From Brevundimonas sp. UBA5713 (lineage in GTDB: Bacteria; Pseudomonadota; Alphaproteobacteria; Caulobacterales; Caulobacteraceae), in contig NZ_DIGV01000029.1 in the NCBI RefSeq assembly GCF_002419815.1, forward strand, positions 1 to 34,401: a DNA stretch of 34,401 nt. Reading direction: 5' to 3'. The notes under the pieces are model-generated. The model did no database searches. It saw nothing but the letters and a program-made list of their open reading frames with translations, and had not been told where the DNA came from. Made by a program: the position numbers and the translations under genes. This document shows positions 9,948 to 16,761 of the stretch, piece after piece. How positions within the stretch are numbered: position 1 is the first letter of the stretch; each line of letters opens with the position of its first letter.

Positions 9948-9982
9948 GCGCCCGCCCTTTTACAGGTTATGGGCGCGTGACG

Positions 9983-10117
9983 TCAGGCCGTCAGGCGCTT
10001 GCGGCCCTTGGCGCGGCGACGCGCTACGATTTTTTGACCGTTCTTGGTGGCCATCCGCGAACGGAAGCCGTGACGGCGCTTGCGCACGAGACGCGACGGC
10101 TGATAGGTCCGTTTCAC
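9983..10117 (-). CDS. rpmH: Large ribosomal subunit protein bL34
   Basis: This is a 44-residue, very basic protein: MKRTYQPSRLVRKRRHGF near the N-terminus and RRRAKGRKRLTA at the C-terminus, a full match to bL34. The start codon is GTG (10117), preceded by GGAG with about 8 bases of spacing. It is the first gene of the rpmH-rnpA-yidC-engB run, and its promoter must lie in 10118-10212, shared with the divergent gene at 10213. Confidence 0.96.
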   Translation of the reverse strand: MKRTYQPSRLVRKRRHGFRSRMATKNGQKIVARRRAKGRKRLTA

Positions 10118-10212
10118 GGTCGGCTCCAGGTTATTGAGGTTAAGCGATAGATACGATCATCTACCGCGGAAGAGAGGCGGGCGTATAAGCGGCCCCCGCG
10201 ACGGAGTCAACG

Positions 10213-11010
10213 GTGTCTGGGCGATTGCGACGCTCGCAAGGCATCGTTTTCGCTGAAAGTTTAACCTTTGTGGACCGGGAGCCGCGTTTGCGACCGTTAA
10301 AACGCTTTCTGCCACTGATCCTGATCGTTTTAGCGATCATTGTGATCTTCGCGACGGGGTGGAATCGATACCTGTCGCTGGACACTTTGCGTGATCACGG
10401 CGCGCAGCTGACGGCACTGGTCGACCGACATTACTGGCTGATGCTGATCGCCCTGATGGCGCTGTTTGCGGTGCTGACCACCAGTGTCGTGCCGGGGGTG
10501 GTCTTTATCACGGTGACCGCAGGCTATCTGTTCGGGCCATGGGTCGGCGGGATAGCCACAGCCGCCGCGGCCACACTGGGGGCGGTCGGCATCTACTATG
10601 TGGGGCGCACCGCCTTTGGAGAGCGGCTGAAACAAAAGGCCGCGCAGGACACCGGCCTGCTGAACCGCATCTGCGCAGGCGTGGATCGCAATACCTTCTG
10701 GTACGTATTAACGGCGCGCCTGATCGTTTCTGTGCCGTTTCACATGATCAATGTGGCCGCAGGCATCATGTCCGCACCGCTAAAACCCTATATAGTGGCG
10801 ACATTCATCGGGCTGTTGCCGGCCCATATTATCTATTGCTGGATCGGCAGCGGTCTACATGAGGTGCTTGTGAACGACCCCAATCCGGACATTCAGGGCC
10901 TGTTCAAAGCCTTTTTCTGGCCGTTGATGGGTGTCGGCTTTCTGTCGATGGCCCTGCCACTGGGCATGCGCGCCTTCCAGAACCGCAAGTCCACCGGAGG
11001 GGAGCCATGA
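10213..11010 (+). CDS. VTT-domain (TVP38/TMEM64, DedA-like) membrane protein
   Basis: This is a 265-residue inner-membrane protein with about six hydrophobic segments (e.g. FLPLILIVLAIIVIFATGW, YWLMLIALMALFAVLTTSVV, IATAAAATLGAVGIYYVG, MINVAAGIMS, FIGLLPAHIIYCWIG). The VTT/SNARE-associated core has PG(V/x)V at 95-100, AGYLFGPWVGG, GRTAFGERL and R...VPFHMINVAAG. Family members act in lipid scrambling or flippase activity and membrane homeostasis; substrate unknown. The GTG start is supported by GGAG six bases upstream. Its stop overlaps the ATG of the histidine kinase (ATGA), suggesting a functional pair. Confidence 0.88.
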   Translation: MSGRLRRSQGIVFAESLTFVDREPRLRPLKRFLPLILIVLAIIVIFATGWNRYLSLDTLRDHGAQLTALVDRHYWLMLIALMALFAVLTTSVVPGVVFITVTAGYLFGPWVGGIATAAAATLGAVGIYYVGRTAFGERLKQKAAQDTGLLNRICAGVDRNTFWYVLTARLIVSVPFHMINVAAGIMSAPLKPYIVATFIGLLPAHIIYCWIGSGLHEVLVNDPNPDIQGLFKAFFWPLMGVGFLSMALPLGMRAFQNRKSTGGEP

Positions 11011-12551
11011 TGCTGCCGCCGCAGGTGTTTCGCTCGCACAACCGCGCCCGCACGGCGCTGGAAGCGATGAAGCTGCGCCTGAAGGACGGCGAGCGCGTGC
11101 GCCCACATGGCCCCGATGGCCTGACGGCCCGCCTTATGATGCTGACGGTGGCTTTCACCCTGCTAGTGGCTGCCATGATCCTTGGGCCCAGCGCTGCCTC
11201 GTTCCAGGACCGCTGGCTGAGGGACCGTTTGCAGGCCGCTGAGCTGGCTTCTGTGGGCGTGGAGGCCCTGCCCTACTCTGCGGTCGAAGATGCCACTGCA
11301 GAGCAGCTGCTGACCATTGGCGGGGTACAGTCCGTGGTCGTGGGCGAGCAGGGCGTGCGCCGCCTGCTGCTACAGGCCCCCAACCTGCCCCGCGCGCCCG
11401 AACTGATCGACCTGCGCAACCGCAGCACCTGGACCCGCACCATCGACCCGTGGAAGACCCTGTTCGGTCACCCCGACCGGTCTTTGCGCGTGCAGGCCAC
11501 GCCGCGTTATCGCTCGGGCGAACTGATCGAGATTCTGGCTCCGGCCCAACCACTGAAGCAGGAACTGCGTACCTTTATCCTGAACAGCCTGTTCGTTTCG
11601 GTGCTGATCGCGCTGGTGGCCGGTGCCCTGCTGTGGCTGGGTTTGTTCTATCTGGTGCTACAGCCCCTGCGCCGCGTGACACGGTCCATCGAGCGATTTG
11701 CGGCCGATCCAGAGGGCGAAGTGGACGAGCCGTCCGACCGCCACGACGAGATTGGTCGCGTCGAGCGCGAACTGGCCCGAATGCAGGAAGAGGTGCGCCA
11801 GTCCCTGCGCGCTCGCGCCCGTCTGGTGGCGCTGGGTGAGGCGGTGGCCAAGATCAACCACGACCTGCGCAACATGCTGACCTCGGCGCAGATGGCGTCG
11901 GAGCGCCTGTCCACCTCGTCCGATCCGCTGGTGACCAAGGCCCTGCCCCGTCTGGAGCGCGCGCTAGGCCGTGCCGCAGCTCTCGCGCGCAATGTGCTGG
12001 AATATGGCAAGTCCGAAGAGCCCGCGCCCGAACGGCACCGCCTGCTGTTGGCGCGTGCCGTAGCCGCGGCGGGCGAGGATGCCGGTCTTGATCCGGACGG
12101 CGTCGCGCTGGTGACAGACCTGCCATCGCGCTTCGTGGTCAGCGCCGATCCGGATCAGCTGCACCGAATACTGGTGAATCTGATGCGCAATGCCCGTCAG
12201 GCTATCGAAGGCCAGCCCGAGCACGAGCGTGGCGAAATCCGCGTCTCTGCCGACGAGGAGAACGGCTATGCTGTGATCCGCATTGCCGACAATGGTCCGG
12301 GCATCCCCGACCGTCTGGCCGAGCGCCTGTTCGAGGCTTTTGTAAGCGGCTCCAAGTCCGACGGGACGGGTCTGGGGCTGACGATCTCGCGCGAACTGGC
12401 CGCCAATCACGGGGGTGATCTGCGCCTTTTGGCAACCGGACCGGACGGAGCGGTGTTTGAACTGCGATTACCCCAAAGTGAAACGCGCGTTCCTGCAAAC
12501 CATGACCCCGCTCTTGCCGAGCCGTCTGAACGGCTACAAGCTGAGCTGTAG
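11007..12551 (+). CDS. Membrane sensor histidine kinase, orphan
   Basis: This 514-residue kinase has a cytoplasmic basic N-terminus, a membrane segment near residues 43-62 (LMMLTVAFTLLVAAMILGP) and a periplasmic sensor region (~65-190). A second membrane segment (FILNSLFVSVLIALVAGALLWL) precedes a HAMP linker and a dimerisation helix with phospho-acceptor His285 in INHDLRNML. The ATPase domain has the N-box NLMRNARQAI, G1 DNGPGIPD and G2 GTGLGLTIS. No response regulator is adjacent on either side, so it is an orphan kinase in this window. A strong GGAGGGGAG precedes the coupled start. Together with the VTT protein it may monitor envelope or lipid state (inference). Confidence 0.93.
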   Translation: MMLPPQVFRSHNRARTALEAMKLRLKDGERVRPHGPDGLTARLMMLTVAFTLLVAAMILGPSAASFQDRWLRDRLQAAELASVGVEALPYSAVEDATAEQLLTIGGVQSVVVGEQGVRRLLLQAPNLPRAPELIDLRNRSTWTRTIDPWKTLFGHPDRSLRVQATPRYRSGELIEILAPAQPLKQELRTFILNSLFVSVLIALVAGALLWLGLFYLVLQPLRRVTRSIERFAADPEGEVDEPSDRHDEIGRVERELARMQEEVRQSLRARARLVALGEAVAKINHDLRNMLTSAQMASERLSTSSDPLVTKALPRLERALGRAAALARNVLEYGKSEEPAPERHRLLLARAVAAAGEDAGLDPDGVALVTDLPSRFVVSADPDQLHRILVNLMRNARQAIEGQPEHERGEIRVSADEENGYAVIRIADNGPGIPDRLAERLFEAFVSGSKSDGTGLGLTISRELAANHGGDLRLLATGPDGAVFELRLPQSETRVPANHDPALAEPSERLQAEL

Positions 12552-12560
12552 GAGAAACAC

Positions 12561-13007
12561 ATGTCGCTTAATCGCCCCCTGAAGTCTCTGGTTGCGGCCA
12601 GTCTTGCCTTGGGTCTGATGGCCTCTAGTTCTGCTCTGGCCCAAACCGCGGCCCAAAGCGATCCAGTTGCGGACGCCTTGCGTCAGCGCGGCGAGGCCAA
12701 CCGTCAGGCCCCTGATTCTGTCCAGACTCCGGAAGAACAGCGCACCACGTCGGCGTTGAACGCCGAGATTCTGGACCAGAACGATCTGGCCGAAATGGAA
12801 GAGCGCGCCCGTCTGGCCGACTATGCCAAGGCCCAGGCCGACTATCAGGCCGAGTTGGAACGGGTCGCCGCCGAGAACGAGCGCATCGCCCGCGAAACGG
12901 CCGAGCATGAGGCACGCTACAAGGCCGAGATGGAGGCCCACGCCCGCGCCCGCGCCGACTGGGAGGCGTGCAATGCCGGTGATCGCAGCCGCTGCCGTCC
13001 GCAATAA
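12561..13007 (+). CDS. Secreted coiled-coil protein with C-terminal cysteine pair, unknown
   Basis: The protein is 148 residues with a Sec signal peptide (cleavage likely after ASSSALA, near residue 27). A long charged helix from ~75 to 135 is rich in Ala/Glu/Arg with heptad-like spacing (EERARLADYAKAQADYQAEL, RIARETAEHEARYKAEMEAH). It ends with WEACNAGDRSRCRPQ, where Cys138 and Cys145 could form a disulfide. The gene begins 9 bases after the kinase stop behind a good GTAGGAG site, so it is the third gene of the operon. A periplasmic partner or ligand of the kinase is possible from position; no family was recognised. Confidence 0.8.
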   Translation: MSLNRPLKSLVAASLALGLMASSSALAQTAAQSDPVADALRQRGEANRQAPDSVQTPEEQRTTSALNAEILDQNDLAEMEERARLADYAKAQADYQAELERVAAENERIARETAEHEARYKAEMEAHARARADWEACNAGDRSRCRPQ

Positions 13008-13029
13008 GCTACGGTCTATTCAGAAATAA

Positions 13030-13061
13030 AAAAGGCGCGCTCCGGACGGGGCGCGCCTTTT
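13030..13061. terminator. Bidirectional terminator between the coiled-coil gene and nrdB
   Basis: AAAAGGCGCGC and GCGCGCCTTTT form a perfect 11-bp stem with a 10-base loop, with A-tract and T-tract flanks, so it can stop transcription from both converging genes. Confidence 0.9.
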
Positions 13062-13081
13062 CTTATCGCTTTGAATTCGGA

Positions 13082-14131
13082 TCAGCCGTCGACTGATTGA
13101 TCCTGACGCTTTTTCATCAGGGCATCGAAGCTGTCCCATACGCCATCGGCACCGTGCCATGAGCCTTGGGTCGCGGCCTTGGAATATTCGGTCGCGCGCG
13201 CTTCGAAGAAGTTGGCGTGTTCGACGCCCGACAGCAGGGCCTGCAGCCACGGCAGAGGGTTTTCCTGCACGCCATAGACTTCCGGCAGGTTCAGCTGACG
13301 CAGGCGCCAGTCAGCGATGAAGCGGATGTACTGTTTGATGTCATTGGGCGTCATGCCGTTCACCGGACCCAGCTCGAAGGCCAGATCGATGAAGCGGTCT
13401 TCCATATCCACCACCGTCTTGCAGCAGTCGACGATATCGTCGGCCACGGCCTTGGTGACAGCGCCCGTTTCCTTGTTGAAGGCGTGATACAGCTTGATGA
13501 TGCCTTCGCAGTGCAGGCTTTCATCGCGCACCGACCACGAGACGATCTGGCCCATGCCCTTCATCTTGTTCTGGCGCGGGAAGTTCATCAGCATGGCGAA
13601 CGAGGCGAACAGCTGAAGACCTTCCGAGAAGCCGCCAAACATCGCCAGCGTACGGGCGATGTCGGCATCCGACGAAACCCCGAACCTGCCCATATAGTCG
13701 TGTTTGTCCTTCATGGCCTCGTATTCCATGAAGGCGCCGAACTCGCTCTCGGGCATGCCGATGGTTTCGAGCAGAAGCGCATAGGCCGCGATATGGATGG
13801 TCTCCATATTCGCAAAGGCCGACAGCATCATCTTCACCTCGGTCGGCTTAAAGACGAGGCTGTAACGCTCCATGTAGTTGTCGGCGACCTCGATGTCCGC
13901 CTGGGTAAAGAAGCGGAAAATCTGGGTCAGCAGGTTGCGCTCGCTGTCGTCGAGTTTGGAGGCCCAGTCCTTGACGTCCTCGCCCAGCGGCACCTCTTCC
14001 GGCATCCAGTGGACCTGCTGCTGCTTCTTCCACATGTCGAAGGCCCACGGGTAGCGGAAGGGCTTATAGGCCGCCGACGGCGTCAGAAGACCGGCGGTGC
14101 CGGGCTGGATGATCGGGGATTGGGCGTTCAT
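13082..14131 (-). CDS. nrdB: Class Ia ribonucleotide reductase, beta (radical) subunit
   Basis: This is a 349-residue ferritin-like R2 protein that generates the tyrosyl radical for dNTP synthesis. Metal ligands and the radical are visible: Asp79 (FTQAD), Glu110 and His113 in METIHIAAY with Tyr117 four residues on as the radical tyrosine, the glutamate in GFSEGLQLF, and Glu/His in RDESLHCEG. The N-terminus is short and contains no ATP-cone. The gene is transcribed separately from nrdA. Its leader (14132-14300) has NrdR-box-like sites. Confidence 0.96.
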   Translation of the reverse strand: MNAQSPIIQPGTAGLLTPSAAYKPFRYPWAFDMWKKQQQVHWMPEEVPLGEDVKDWASKLDDSERNLLTQIFRFFTQADIEVADNYMERYSLVFKPTEVKMMLSAFANMETIHIAAYALLLETIGMPESEFGAFMEYEAMKDKHDYMGRFGVSSDADIARTLAMFGGFSEGLQLFASFAMLMNFPRQNKMKGMGQIVSWSVRDESLHCEGIIKLYHAFNKETGAVTKAVADDIVDCCKTVVDMEDRFIDLAFELGPVNGMTPNDIKQYIRFIADWRLRQLNLPEVYGVQENPLPWLQALLSGVEHANFFEARATEYSKAATQGSWHGADGVWDSFDALMKKRQDQSVDG

Positions 14132-14217
14132 CGCAACGGGTCCTGCAAGCTAGGAAACTGGAGAGGGATTCGATGCCCCAACCATGCGCTAGCGCGACGT
14201 ATCGCACAACCCGACTG

Positions 14218-14264
14218 CACCCCTATCTTGCGATCAAATTTCTTATAGCCACTAGATGTAGGGT
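14218..14264 (-). promoter_or_regulatory. Candidate NrdR box pair upstream of nrdB
   Basis: Read on the minus strand, 14264-14249 is ACCCTACATCTAGTGG. It agrees with the published NrdR consensus acaCwAtATaTwGtgt at 12-13 of 16 positions. A weaker copy TCGCAAGATAGGGGTG starts exactly 31 bases further on (14233-14218). NrdR normally binds tandem boxes on the same helix face about three turns apart, so the spacing supports the weaker site. Confidence 0.55.
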
Positions 14265-14302
14265 CTTTAGACCAAACAACTGGGGGCTGTGCTGGGGACA
14301 AA

Positions 14303-14335
14303 AATGCCCGCCGCTGCGTCGGCAGGGCGGGCATT
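14303..14335 (-). terminator. Terminator of the acetyl-CoA hydrolase gene
   Basis: On the minus strand a perfect 10-bp stem (AATGCCCGCC / GGCGGGCATT) is followed by TTT, about 28 bases after the hydrolase stop codon and before the nrdB control region. Confidence 0.85.
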
Positions 14336-14362
14336 CTGGCTAAATCATTGAAACAGTGACGC

Positions 14363-15682
14363 TTAGATCAGACCCATCGCCGTGGCCTCGGCTTTCAACC
14401 CCTCGCGGAACTCCGGCGCGGCCAGTTCGATCAGGGCCGCAGCACGTTCTCCATCGGTCAGGCCGCGCAGGTTCACGGCACCGTATTCGGTCACCACCCA
14501 CTGCACATCATTGCGCGGCGTGGTCACCGGACCATCCAGACGCGGCACAATGCGCGACACCGTACCCTTGGCGGCGGTGGAGTAGCAGGCGATGATCGAC
14601 TTGCCGCCCTTGGAGCGCGAAGCCCCGCGTACAAAGTCCAGCTGCCCGCCCGAGGCGGTGAACTGGCGACCGTTCAGAAACTCCGAACAGCAGGCCCCGA
14701 ACAGGTCGATCTGCAAGGTGGCATTGACCGAGACCACCTTGTCGTTCTGGGCGATGACCGCCGGATCATTGACGTAGTCGACGCCATAGGCCTCGAAGTC
14801 GGGGTTGTTGTTCATGAAGTCATAGTCAGCCTGCGTGCCCATGGCGAACGTCAGGACCGACTTGCCTTTATGGATGTGCTTCTGGCTGTTGTTGATCACG
14901 CCCGCCTTGATCAGCTTGATCAGGCCTGGCGTCATCAGTTCGGTATGCACCCCCAGATCCTTATGGTTCTGCAGCGCATCGCACACGGCATCCGGCAGGG
15001 CCCCGATGCCCATTTGCAGGGTCGAGCCATCCTCGATCATATCGGCGATTAGGCCACCGATGATTTCATCTTGCGGGGTCGACGGGGCCTTGCCCGCTTC
15101 GATCAGCGGCGCATTGTTCTCGACCACCGCCGTGACTTCGGAGATGTGCACGCGGGTATCGCCCGCCAGACGCGGGAAGTTCTCGTTGACCTCGAGGATC
15201 AGGCGCGCACCCGAGCGGGCCACGGCGACCGAATAGTCCGCATTGATGCCGAAGGAGAAATAGCCGTCGGCGTCCATCGGCGAGACGGTCGTTACCAGCG
15301 TATCGACCTTGACCTGATTCACCAGAACGTCGGGCGTCTGCTGGAAGCCGGTCGGGATAAACCACACGCCCTGACGGCCCTCCTCGCGGCCGCGCTTGTC
15401 CAGCGCGCGTTCGATAGCGCCATGGAAAAGGCTGTACGGACGAAGGCGATCGGTCAGTTCATAACGCAGCACAGTATCGCCAGCCGTCTTGGTGGACAGC
15501 AGATAATAGATGTTCACATCGGCGATCTGGCCAGCCTCGGCGCGGTCGGCGAAGGCCTTGAGCAATGCTGGCGGCTGGGACACGCCCAGACCCATGGCCA
15601 CTTTCGATCCGTTTTCGATCAGCCCCGCGGCTTTCTCGGCAGAGGTCAGGCGTTCGGCGTACTGGCCCGCAAAATCGGTCAT
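14363..15682 (-). CDS. Acetyl-CoA hydrolase/CoA-transferase family protein
   Basis: The 439-residue protein belongs to the acetyl-CoA hydrolase/4-hydroxybutyrate CoA-transferase family, which moves CoA between acetyl-CoA or other short acyl-CoAs and carboxylic acids. The N-terminal domain holds GSKVAMGLGVSQPPALLKAF and GTLQMGIGALPDAV-like (STLQMGIGALPDAV) segments. The C-terminal hydrolase domain has INATLQIDLFG-like (VNATLQIDLFGACCSEFLNG) and VVTEYGAVNLRGLTDGERA. The frame is open upstream to 15871, but that part overlaps the phosphatase gene. The ATG at 15682 has TTGAGGA 5 bases upstream and fits the family start; an ATG at 15736 is an alternative. Hydrolase versus transferase cannot be decided from sequence. 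Confidence 0.9.
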   Translation of the reverse strand: MTDFAGQYAERLTSAEKAAGLIENGSKVAMGLGVSQPPALLKAFADRAEAGQIADVNIYYLLSTKTAGDTVLRYELTDRLRPYSLFHGAIERALDKRGREEGRQGVWFIPTGFQQTPDVLVNQVKVDTLVTTVSPMDADGYFSFGINADYSVAVARSGARLILEVNENFPRLAGDTRVHISEVTAVVENNAPLIEAGKAPSTPQDEIIGGLIADMIEDGSTLQMGIGALPDAVCDALQNHKDLGVHTELMTPGLIKLIKAGVINNSQKHIHKGKSVLTFAMGTQADYDFMNNNPDFEAYGVDYVNDPAVIAQNDKVVSVNATLQIDLFGACCSEFLNGRQFTASGGQLDFVRGASRSKGGKSIIACYSTAAKGTVSRIVPRLDGPVTTPRNDVQWVVTEYGAVNLRGLTDGERAAALIELAAPEFREGLKAEATAMGLI

Positions 15683-15741
15683 CGGTTCCTCAACACATGC
15701 TGGCCCCTTGGCCTGCTCAGTTGTTTTGGTAACCATCGCTT

Positions 15742-15772
15742 TAGGCAAGCTTCTGCCTAGACTTTGGTCTAG
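15742..15772 (-). promoter_or_regulatory. Two overlapping, mutually exclusive hairpins between phosphatase and hydrolase genes
   Basis: In the minus-strand RNA, CTAGAC-CAAA-GTCTAG (15772-15757) contains the phosphatase stop codon. TAGGCA-GAAGCT-TGCCTA (15759-15742) follows and shares three bases with it, so both stems cannot form fully at once. There is no U-tract. This could be an attenuator, a processing site or chance. Confidence 0.3.
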
Positions 15773-16515
15773 GGCTCGTCTTTCAGCCGCGACATATAGA
15801 CCCGCTGACGACGTTCCGCCGCATAGGCCACCAGCCATAACAGCATGGCCCAGAAGGCCCCGATGCCCCATCCGGCGACCACATCGGACGCCCAGTGCGC
15901 GCCCAGATAAATTCGCGTCAAACCAATCAGTAACACCAGAACGACAGACCAGATCAGGGCGTAGGCCTTAACGCGGGCGCGCGGAAAAGCCCGCGTCAGC
16001 ATAACCCCGACGCTGAGATAGAAGACTGTCGCCAGCAGGGCGTGGCCCGACGGAAAGCTGGCATTCAAAGTGTCGACCAATTGATATTCCGCAGGCGGAC
16101 GGGCGCGATCATAAACGCCCTTCAATCCTTCCGACAGCGCCACGCCTCCGGCCAGTCCGGCCATCATCAGCACCGCCGACAGCTTTTTGCCGTGCATTAG
16201 CAAAAAGCCCATGGCCATCAAGGCAAACACCAGCAGGACCGAAATACCGCCCAAAGAGGTAATATCCACCGACGCCTCGTGCAGCCACCACGGCCCGATC
16301 GGCCGGTCCGGATCGTCGGCAAAGGGGCGCAGCCAGTTCAGAATCGCCCAGTCGACGCGTTGCTGGTCGCCCTCGACAATGCCTTCGGCAATGGTGAAAA
16401 ACAGGGCCAGGCCCAGTGTCCCCGCCATCAGTGCGGCGACAGCACCGATTTCGGTACGCGCCACCCGTATTATGCGTGCGGTGAAGGCAATGGGATGGGC
16501 GGTCATGGCATCCAC
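15769..16515 (-). CDS. PAP2-family membrane phosphatase
   Basis: The 248-residue protein has about six membrane segments and all three acid-phosphatase motifs: KGVYDRARP (KX6RP), FPSGHA (PSGH) and TRIYLGAHWASDVVAG (SRX5HX3D type). This suggests a periplasmic-face lipid phosphatase acting on phosphatidic acid, undecaprenyl pyrophosphate or phosphatidylglycerol phosphate; substrate not decidable. The GTG start at 16515 has GGAG 5 bases upstream; an in-frame ATG at 16506 is less well placed. It precedes the hydrolase gene by 86 bases. Confidence 0.9.
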   Translation of the reverse strand: MDAMTAHPIAFTARIIRVARTEIGAVAALMAGTLGLALFFTIAEGIVEGDQQRVDWAILNWLRPFADDPDRPIGPWWLHEASVDITSLGGISVLLVFALMAMGFLLMHGKKLSAVLMMAGLAGGVALSEGLKGVYDRARPPAEYQLVDTLNASFPSGHALLATVFYLSVGVMLTRAFPRARVKAYALIWSVVLVLLIGLTRIYLGAHWASDVVAGWGIGAFWAMLLWLVAYAAERRQRVYMSRLKDEP

Positions 16516-16541
16516 AACGGCTCCGTTAGGGGTTGAGTTCC

Positions 16542-16558
16542 CGTCCCGATCCGGGACG
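16542..16558. promoter_or_regulatory. Perfect short inverted repeat near the phosphatase start
   Basis: CGTCCCG-ATC-CGGGACG lies 27 bases upstream of the phosphatase GTG, in the 246-base divergent region shared with nrdA. It could be an operator or a leader hairpin; no regulator is linked. Confidence 0.3.
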
Positions 16559-16688
16559 ATTCCCGATTAATTGCGACAAAACCGTGGCATAGGTTCACGC
16601 CGTTTCCAACCCTTTCAGGCCCATTCGGTTGGCAAGGGAAAAATTCGCAAAAATTGAAATTAAAAGATTTGAACCGAGGCTCCGATTA

Positions 16689-16735
16689 ACCCAAGATTTA
16701 GAGGTAACTGGTGTTGTGCACACAACATCTGGCGT
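16689..16735 (+). promoter_or_regulatory. Candidate NrdR box pair upstream of nrdA
   Basis: ACACAACATCTGGCGT (16720-16735) matches acaCwAtATaTwGtgt at about 13 of 16 positions. A weaker site ACCCAAGATTTAGAGG (16689-16704) starts exactly 31 bases upstream. The same strong/weak arrangement and spacing occur before nrdB, including the shared ACATCT and CAAGAT cores. A 7-bp inverted repeat TGTTGTG-CA-CACAACA (16712-16727) overlaps the strong site. Confidence 0.6.
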
Positions 16736-16743
16736 TATCCACA
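16735..16743 (+). promoter_or_regulatory. Perfect DnaA box just upstream of nrdA
   Basis: TTATCCACA is the exact high-affinity DnaA-box consensus, 18 bases before the nrdA ATG and abutting the NrdR-like site. DnaA control of ribonucleotide reductase genes is known in E. coli and nucleotide-synthesis genes belong to the DnaA regulon of Caulobacter. Confidence 0.6.
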
Positions 16744-16761
16744 GGTTGACGGGTTGTAGCA

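Noticed and set aside
14167..14171. GANTC (CcrM) sites near nrdB and nrdA promoters
   Set aside because: Single sites occur too often by chance to support cell-cycle methylation control.
15683..15871. N-terminal extension of the acetyl-CoA hydrolase frame
   Set aside because: It overlaps the PAP2 gene and lacks family similarity; ATG 15682 has a good ribosome site.
16661..16700. CtrA-like TTAA-N7 half sites before nrdA
   Set aside because: Only one half is perfect (e.g. TTAA-N7-TTTA); in an AT-rich leader this is expected by chance.
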